Source of the DNA: Tenrec ecaudatus
Lineage: Eukaryota; Chordata; Mammalia; Afrosoricida; Tenrecidae
Reading direction: 5' to 3'
NCBI RefSeq assembly: GCF_050624435.1
Contig: NC_134539.1
Coordinates: forward strand, 124,377,025 to 124,441,024
Length of the DNA: 64,000 bases
Part shown: one piece after another, positions 58,621 through 64,000 of the stretch
Numbering within the stretch: position 1 is the stretch's first letter
Layout: each line of letters opens with the position of its first letter
Program-made: the position numbers and the translations under genes
Notes under the pieces: generated by a model
Seen by the model: the letters and a program-made list of their open reading frames with translations, nothing else
What the model was told of the DNA's origin: nothing
Databases searched by the model: none

Positions 58621-59689
58621 TCTTCATGTCCTCTTCATAAATACATGCTTGTATAAACTCAGGTTTTCTGAACCATTCGATTTTTTTTTTTCAAAACAGA
58701 CTTCTAGGATAGGTAGTCATAAGTGATGGAGGGACTATGCTACCAGTTTAGCTGAGAAATGTATAAGAAACATCATTTTATGTCCCCCTCCTATTTTAGG
58801 CTGAAGGTTCCGTGTGCTTCTGCTACTAATCTACCTGCAGAACTTCTCATTCATCCCTGTGGCCTCTTGGCAATATCCAAGGGGGAAACGCCTCTAAGGG
58901 AACCAGACCAGCGTTTTCCAGCCCATCATTTCTGGTGACTGAAGGAAGAAGGGGGTGCGGTACATGTGTGGTGGATGGAATGAAAACGCAGACTTCCAAC
59001 TTGGTACACCTTATGAATTTCTATTGCCAATATAATTCTGCAACCATTTTTATGGCGTGTGCATGGGGAAGCTAGAGATTGTGTCCCTTGATTGGAGGGG
59101 ATGAGATAAAAGGTGGTTATGAAAGATGTTGAAGTCTTGAAAATGTGGCCATTCAAGAACTTTTGCCTTAAATAGGTTTATAAAAATATCACTGATACAA
59201 CCTGCCTCATTTCCCATCTTGGGAGATATTTTGGACCAGAGACACTGGTTTAAAATAATAGCTTGTCTCCGATCATCCCTGTAGCTACCTTATGTGGGGA
59301 AAAGGATGGAAAATGTTCAGGACATCGTCATACGGGCTCATCTACAAAGTTCCAGGAGCACTGACGCCTACATAGAAGACTTGGAACTGCAGACAGACTA
59401 GGATCACCTCTGGGACATCTCCGGACTCTTCCCAACCAAGAGTTTGACTGGTTTTCCCGGCGAAGAAGGCTGTACTAAAAGACCAAAATAATTTGTACTT
59501 TGATTTGTTCTCACTGTGTGTTTTTTCTTTTCTTTTTTTGCACGGGGGTGGAGGAGCGTGCTCTGGTAGAACTTCACATGGGCTATGGAGCGAGGGCAGG
59601 ATGGGGAAGCCAGCCCTTCACCCACGAATAACCCAGTAACGACATCTCTGGGCGTGGGAAGTGTTTCCCTTGACACGAGTTTGTTCTGA
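58621..59689. other. Upstream flank of the VEZF1 CpG island
   Basis: Unique sequence; composition rises in GC from about 59650. Confidence 0.55.
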
Positions 59690-60190
59690 GGCTGCACCCA
59701 GCGGGACTCGGTGCTTGCGGGGCCAGGCCGCCCGGCGGGAGCGTTTCGCCAGCTGCGGGCGAGGCGCCCGAGAGGGGGCTGTGGAGGGCAGCCCCGCGGG
59801 TGGAGACGGGCCGGGCTGTGCCGGGCGGCCCGGGGACGGCGCTGCCCGAGCCTCGCGAAGCGGGCGGCCGTGCCGGGCGGCCCGCGCCAGACCCTGGCGT
59901 CCTCCATCTTCTCTCCCGAGCTCCCCCTGCTCCAGCTGCCGGCGCCGCGGACCGCAGCACCACACACCCCCGCGGGGGGGGACGCCGCGGCCCGTCCCCG
60001 CCCCCGGCCCCACCCCGGCCCCCCCGCCGGCGCCCTGACCCCACCGCCCGCGAGCGCGGGCTGCGCGCCCAGGAGGCGAGCCGGCGGCGGGGACGCCCCG
60101 CAGGGGTCCGCGCGGCTGGGGGCGGCGGCGGCCGGGCCGGGGCTCCCCCCCCGCCCGCGCTCGCCGCCGCGGTGGTGCGTCCCGGAGGTT

Positions 60191-60200
60191 ACCGGAAGTG
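60191..60200 (+). promoter_or_regulatory. ETS/GABP site upstream of VEZF1
   Basis: ACCGGAAGTG is a perfect ETS/GABP core, 152 bp upstream of the start codon and just before a YY1-like GCTGCCATGTTG. Such pairs often lie at the transcription start of TATA-less promoters. Confidence 0.6.
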
Positions 60201-60218
60201 GCCGCGCTCGGCGCTGCC

Positions 60219-60290
60219 ATGTTGAGGAGCCGCCGCTGCCGCTGCCGCCGCCGCCGCCGCCGCCGCTTTGTTGTCGCCTCCTCGGGCTGA
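60219..60290 (+). other. Upstream ORF in the VEZF1 leader, encoding an Arg-rich peptide
   Basis: If transcription starts near the ETS site, the first ATG is at 60219. It opens a 23-codon frame (MLRSRRCRC, then seven Arg codons from the CGC repeat, then FVVASSG) ending TGA at 60288-60290, 52 nt before the VEZF1 start. The ATG context (gctgccATGt) is moderate. Whether it lies in the mRNA depends on the start site, which cannot be read here. Confidence 0.4.
60229..60266 (+). repeat. CCG/CGC trinucleotide repeat
   Basis: About twelve CGC/TGC triplets lie in the VEZF1 leader, the last seven uninterrupted. This is a potentially length-variable 5' UTR repeat. Confidence 0.8.
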
Positions 60291-60342
60291 GGAGGCGCCC
60301 CGTGCGGGGGGAGTGGGGAGGAGGGGGTCGGCCGCCGCCGCC

Positions 60343-60375
60343 ATGGAGGCCAACTGGACCGCGTTCCTGTTCCAG
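60343..60375 (+). CDS. VEZF1: Vascular endothelial zinc finger 1, coding exon 1
   Basis: VEZF1 is a C2H2 zinc-finger DNA-binding protein needed for vascular development; it binds G-rich sites in promoters and insulators. The ATG in GCCGCCATGG, a perfect Kozak context, begins MEANWTAFLFQ, the N-terminus of VEZF1, followed at once by a donor (cag|gtactg) in phase 0. The remaining exons, with all the zinc fingers, lie beyond the window. Position and strand fit the conserved SRSF1-VEZF1 neighbourhood. Confidence 0.93.
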
Positions 60376-60608
60376 GTACTGGGCCCCCCCGGGGGGCGCG
60401 GGGGGGCGCGGGGGCCGGGCCCCGGGCTGGCGTGCGGGAGGGCGCTGCTCCTCCCCTCCCTCGCGGCTCCGCGCCCCGGCCCGGCCTTAATCCCCCTTTG
60501 TTTTTCCGCCCGCTGCAGCCGAGCGGGGCTGCTGGGGTGCAGGGAGGCGGCCGCACGGGGTGCGGGGAGAGCAGGCCGCGGGGGAGCCCCGGGCCCCCGG
60601 CACCCCCA

Positions 60609-60631
60609 CGCACGCACACACACACACACAC
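60609..60631. repeat. AC dinucleotide microsatellite
   Basis: A CACG start passes into (CA)n in VEZF1 intron 1, inside the CpG island. Confidence 0.9.
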
Positions 60632-63600
60632 CCTGCCCGCCCGCCCGCGCTGGAGCGGAAGGGAGGAGGTCGTCGCTGTCACCACCGCGGCCCGGAGAAA
60701 GGAGGGCGCCGCGCCGTGCAGAGCGCGGGCCGCTCGCCCCGGCGCGCCCTGCCCTGCCCCGCGCGCCCCGCGGGTGGGGGGTCCCCAGGCCCCGCGCCGG
60801 TGCGCCTGCCGCCCCCTGCTCCATCCGTGCGCCTTTCGCTCTCCCTCCTTTCTCCTCCTCCCCCTTTGTTGTTGTTGTTGACTTTCTGACCCCCACCCCC
60901 GCGAGTAGCGGGTCTCCCTGGGCTCCCCGCCGCCCCCCACCCGGTGTTGACCCAGCGGGGTGTGTTGTGAGTGTGCATCCTGTCTCCGAAACTTTTTCCC
61001 TGGATTTCCATTTCTCCTTCCAAAACCTCAGCCGAGGCTTGGCAGCTGCCACCGGGCTGTCCCCTGTGTCCAGTGCTCATGCAGCCGGGGAATCCCCCAG
61101 CCAGGCCCGGGGGCGGGGGGTGGGGGACCCCGAGACTCCGGGAGCCCGGCCGCTCCGGCAGCCAGCGCTTGCTCGCCTGCCCCACCCCGAAGGTGTGCTC
61201 CCTGCCGGCTCGGAAGACCGAAAGTGGGGAGCGAACAAAGTCTCCGTGCGCAGCCCCCCATGAGTCACCCGCTGGGGTGGTGGCGTTTACGAGGCCGACA
61301 CGGTGGCAGCCCTCTTGCCCGCCTGTTTGGGTTGGGGGGGCCCCCCTCCCCCCGTCGGAAGACCTGGGCTGTGGGCTGTAACTTACTTTCCCCAGCTTGG
61401 TTTCTATTTGCAAACGAAGGCGCCTAGTGGGCAGTAGTGATGAGCTTTCGGGAAACTTCCGAACCCGGCGGGGTTAGGAAGCGCTTCACTTTCAGTGCGG
61501 TCTTCCCGCCTCGCTGGGTTCGTTGCTTCTTTGAATAACTTCGTGAAACCCCAAACCCGGGCACCCAAGGCCATTTAGCACCACCCGGGAAACGGATGCA
61601 CAATTAAAAAAAAAAGATTTTCCCAGCTACTGGATCCATCCCAGTGGAATTAATATAGGGATTTAGAGACCCGACATTACCTATTGTGTAGACAGGTTTT
61701 GTTGTTTTCAAGCGCGGCTTATGTGACTGTCGTGTAGTTGAGGAATCGTCAGGCTTTTTAAAAGTAAAACTAGTCAAAAATTTGGAACTCAAGAACTTTT
61801 CCTTACCTCCGGCTGATGTGATGCTTTATTACCCTGCCGTCAACTTGATAACAGGGCAAAACCAACCGAAAAGGCTTTTAGAAAAAATGTCCACTAGCCA
61901 GCTCTCATCTAACTTGGTGAGAAGGTAACAACTGCCCTCTTTAAAAACAAAATAACTTTAAAATAGTCATTTAAAGGATGGAATTAATGCATCTCTGAAG
62001 TGATTTTCTCGAGATGAATAGTTTAACGGTGTTCAAACTTATGTCTATGTAGTTCATGGAGATCGGAATGGGAAATGCGAACAATAGTTCTTTAGTTAAA
62101 GAAAAACCCATAACTAATCTTTGGAAAGCTGTTGGAAGTTTTCTTGTTTTGTTTTTTAATTCTTTCCCCGGGTAAAGCAAATGTCAAGCTTATATTGATC
62201 AATTTTTAAATTAGACTTTTATATTGGGTCATTTTCCCCAACTCTCAAAATCTCTCTTTTTTCAACCAGATAAAAACGTGTGCAAACTAATATTTGATCC
62301 TGGCATGACACTGTGCCTAGTAAAAATTGTTGAAATTTTTAAAATTTAGAGCCAAAGACAGTTGAATGGATAAAGTGACTTTGGGGCTTTTCTGTTGAAA
62401 TGTATGACTAGACTTAATCAGTTCCAACTTTATACTTAGTTTCACTGGGAAAATGGAAAGTTACGTTCTCTCTTTGTTTCCTGAAGCATCGTATTGAATT
62501 GATGTTTTAAAACAATTTAGCACCTGCTTGCTTTCCAGATAACCTGGTGGAAAGTGAAAGCCATTACTGTTAAAATGTTTGATGGATAGTTCTCCTAACA
62601 AGACATTCCAGATATGACTCACCAATGCTAATTTGTTTCTGTACCAAATCTTTTCCCCTCTGGCACTGGAGAGTTCATGGTGCCACATTCTACCGCCCTG
62701 GGTGATGAAATAACGTATCTGTTTTGCTTTTTGGCAGCACAGAAAACGGAAAGCTTGGGCAAGTCTAAAACGCCTTGCAGTTAAAAGAGATGGGAGATAA
62801 TTAAAACCCTGATTTGATTATGCTAATCAAATAAAAGTCTACCCAGGAGTTATATTTTAAAAATAAAACACTTTACTGAGGGCAGGCCATGGTGGTTAGT
62901 TTACCCTCTCTCCAGAGAGCACCTTTGGAAGACCCAGTCACTCCGCCCCCACCCCCCCACCCCCCATTGAGGCTTCATGTAGAAGTGAGGGAGCCTGGGG
63001 ATCCTCAGGGCATGATTCCTTAGTGGGCTCCGCATTCACAGCATTTCACCCGGTGGGCAGGGTCCTGGCATGACCCTCCTGTGAGCGTGAGTGGCAGCAG
63101 TGCTGTACAAATACTTTGTTGCCACAGACATCGGAATTGGTAAAATCGCAGTGAGTGCTTTTAGTCCTCCGTTGCACTAAGGGTTATTTAGAATTGAAGA
63201 ATACCTCTGACCACTGTAATCCGAACTTTGTCCAGAAGGTTTGCATTCGCTATTATCTGTTAGCCTTTGAAATTGTCTGTCTTGTGCTCTCTTCAGCCAT
63301 TAACCATTCGTATACAGTATAGAAAGTTGGGTATCTTACACCTACCTAGGTTGGAAAGGGGGTACAATTAGAGTTAAAATTCTATAAAATTTCTACTAAT
63401 GTCACCCAAGTAGACCCCAACAGTTACAGAACTCCATAAATTAAAGGGGATTGTAAATCGGATGTTTCCAGGACTCAAAAGGACGATGAGACTAAAAATG
63501 TATAAAACTAAAACTGATAGCGCGGAATGCCCCACTCCTCCCCCCTAACCACTTGTGGGAGACATGAGTTCTGGATTTCGTGGTTGGGCTGTCGTTGAGT

Positions 63601-63678
63601 TAGCCCCGTCGGCGTGTGATGCTAGACGTTCTTGTTCATCAGCGATGTCTGGTGAGTGCCCTTGCCCATCGGGAGGAA

Positions 63679-63711
63679 GTGTGTGTGTGCGCGTGTGTGT
63701 GTGTGTGTGTG
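63679..63711. repeat. GT dinucleotide microsatellite
   Basis: About 16 GT units with GC interruptions, in VEZF1 intron 1. Confidence 0.95.
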
Positions 63712-64000
63712 CTGTAGGAGTTGTGATTATAGAGCGAGAAGGATGAGGCAGGGAACGTGTGTGCACCGGATATCTGGAACCCTTACCCCGAGTGCATGCT
63801 CCTTTTAGGGTTGCCAAATGCAACCCAAATGCTTGGGCTTGCTTTCAGGAGTTACGGGAATCATGTTGGTGAAGAACAGCCATTCGGAAGAGCTGCAGTG
63901 AGTCCTTGGAGGGGAGCGTGCAACTTACAGACAAGCTGTACTTGCCCTTTAAGGTTAAATAAGTTCACACTCGCTTTAGTACGATTGAAGTAATCCCTAT

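Larger units (their letters stand above)
59690..61270 (+). promoter_or_regulatory. VEZF1: VEZF1 CpG-island promoter
   Basis: About 1.6 kb of very GC- and CpG-rich sequence surrounds VEZF1 exon 1 and runs into intron 1. It contains G/C homopolymer runs, a CCG repeat and many Sp1-like GGGCGG/CCCGCC boxes. Long reading frames in several frames and both strands here are products of base composition. Confidence 0.85.
60376..64000 (+). other. VEZF1: VEZF1 intron 1 (partial)
   Basis: CpG-rich to about 61270, then unique AT-rich sequence. I see no coding exon resembling the second VEZF1 exon. It holds an AC repeat (about 60609-60631), a GT repeat (63679-63711) and no clear interspersed repeat, unlike the rest of the window. 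Confidence 0.8.

Noticed and set aside
59618-60940. 440-codon open frame on the minus strand over the VEZF1 CpG island
   Set aside because: Pro/Arg/Gly-rich, overlapped by equally long frames in other frames and strands; a product of GC-rich DNA without stop codons.
62600-64000. Second VEZF1 coding exon
   Set aside because: No frame resembles the next part of VEZF1 and no convincing acceptor-exon-donor was seen; the intron appears to run past the window.

Overview
This is a mammalian nuclear window from an afrotherian, most likely the lesser hedgehog tenrec (Echinops) or a close relative. The case rests on repeats. Many tRNA-type SINEs share an afrotherian 3' tail (cgctatgagtcgg...ggcagtgagttt). 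There are RTE/BovB retrotransposons. Four copies of a hAT element have the termini and interior of SPIN, a transposon known from only a few mammals, of which tenrec is the afrotherian I recall. The species call is inference; the repeats are read directly.

Only two protein genes are supported, both on the + strand. SRSF1 is complete: four coding exons between 43688 and 45433 encode the 248-residue splicing factor, with a CpG-island promoter (about 43000-44250) and a long, partly alternative 3' UTR. VEZF1 is represented by its CpG-island promoter, 5' UTR and first coding exon (60343-60375, MEANWTAFLFQ); the rest of the window is its first intron. SRSF1 upstream of VEZF1 on the same strand about 11 kb apart matches human chromosome 17q22, read in the opposite direction.

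Layout: 1-42.4 kb is the gene-poor flank upstream of SRSF1. It is full of SINEs, RTE/BovB fragments, 5'-truncated L1-like 3' ends, MaLR-type LTRs, two solo LTRs with perfect 6-bp target duplications, a decayed mariner, SPIN copies and a midkine (MDK) processed-pseudogene fragment. Many of these are nested, so their relative ages can be read. 43.0-49.2 kb is SRSF1. 49.2-59.6 kb is mostly unique intergenic DNA with a few SINEs, MIRs, one SPIN copy and one L1-like 3' end. 59.7-64.0 kb is the VEZF1 promoter, exon 1 and intron 1.

The two genes do not form a pathway, although both act on gene expression: SRSF1 in pre-mRNA splicing and export, VEZF1 as a zinc-finger DNA-binding regulator of endothelial genes. 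I found no undescribed gene system. The most informative signals are transposon biology (SPIN, nested insertions, solo LTRs, MDK retrocopy) and regulatory detail in SRSF1 and VEZF1.
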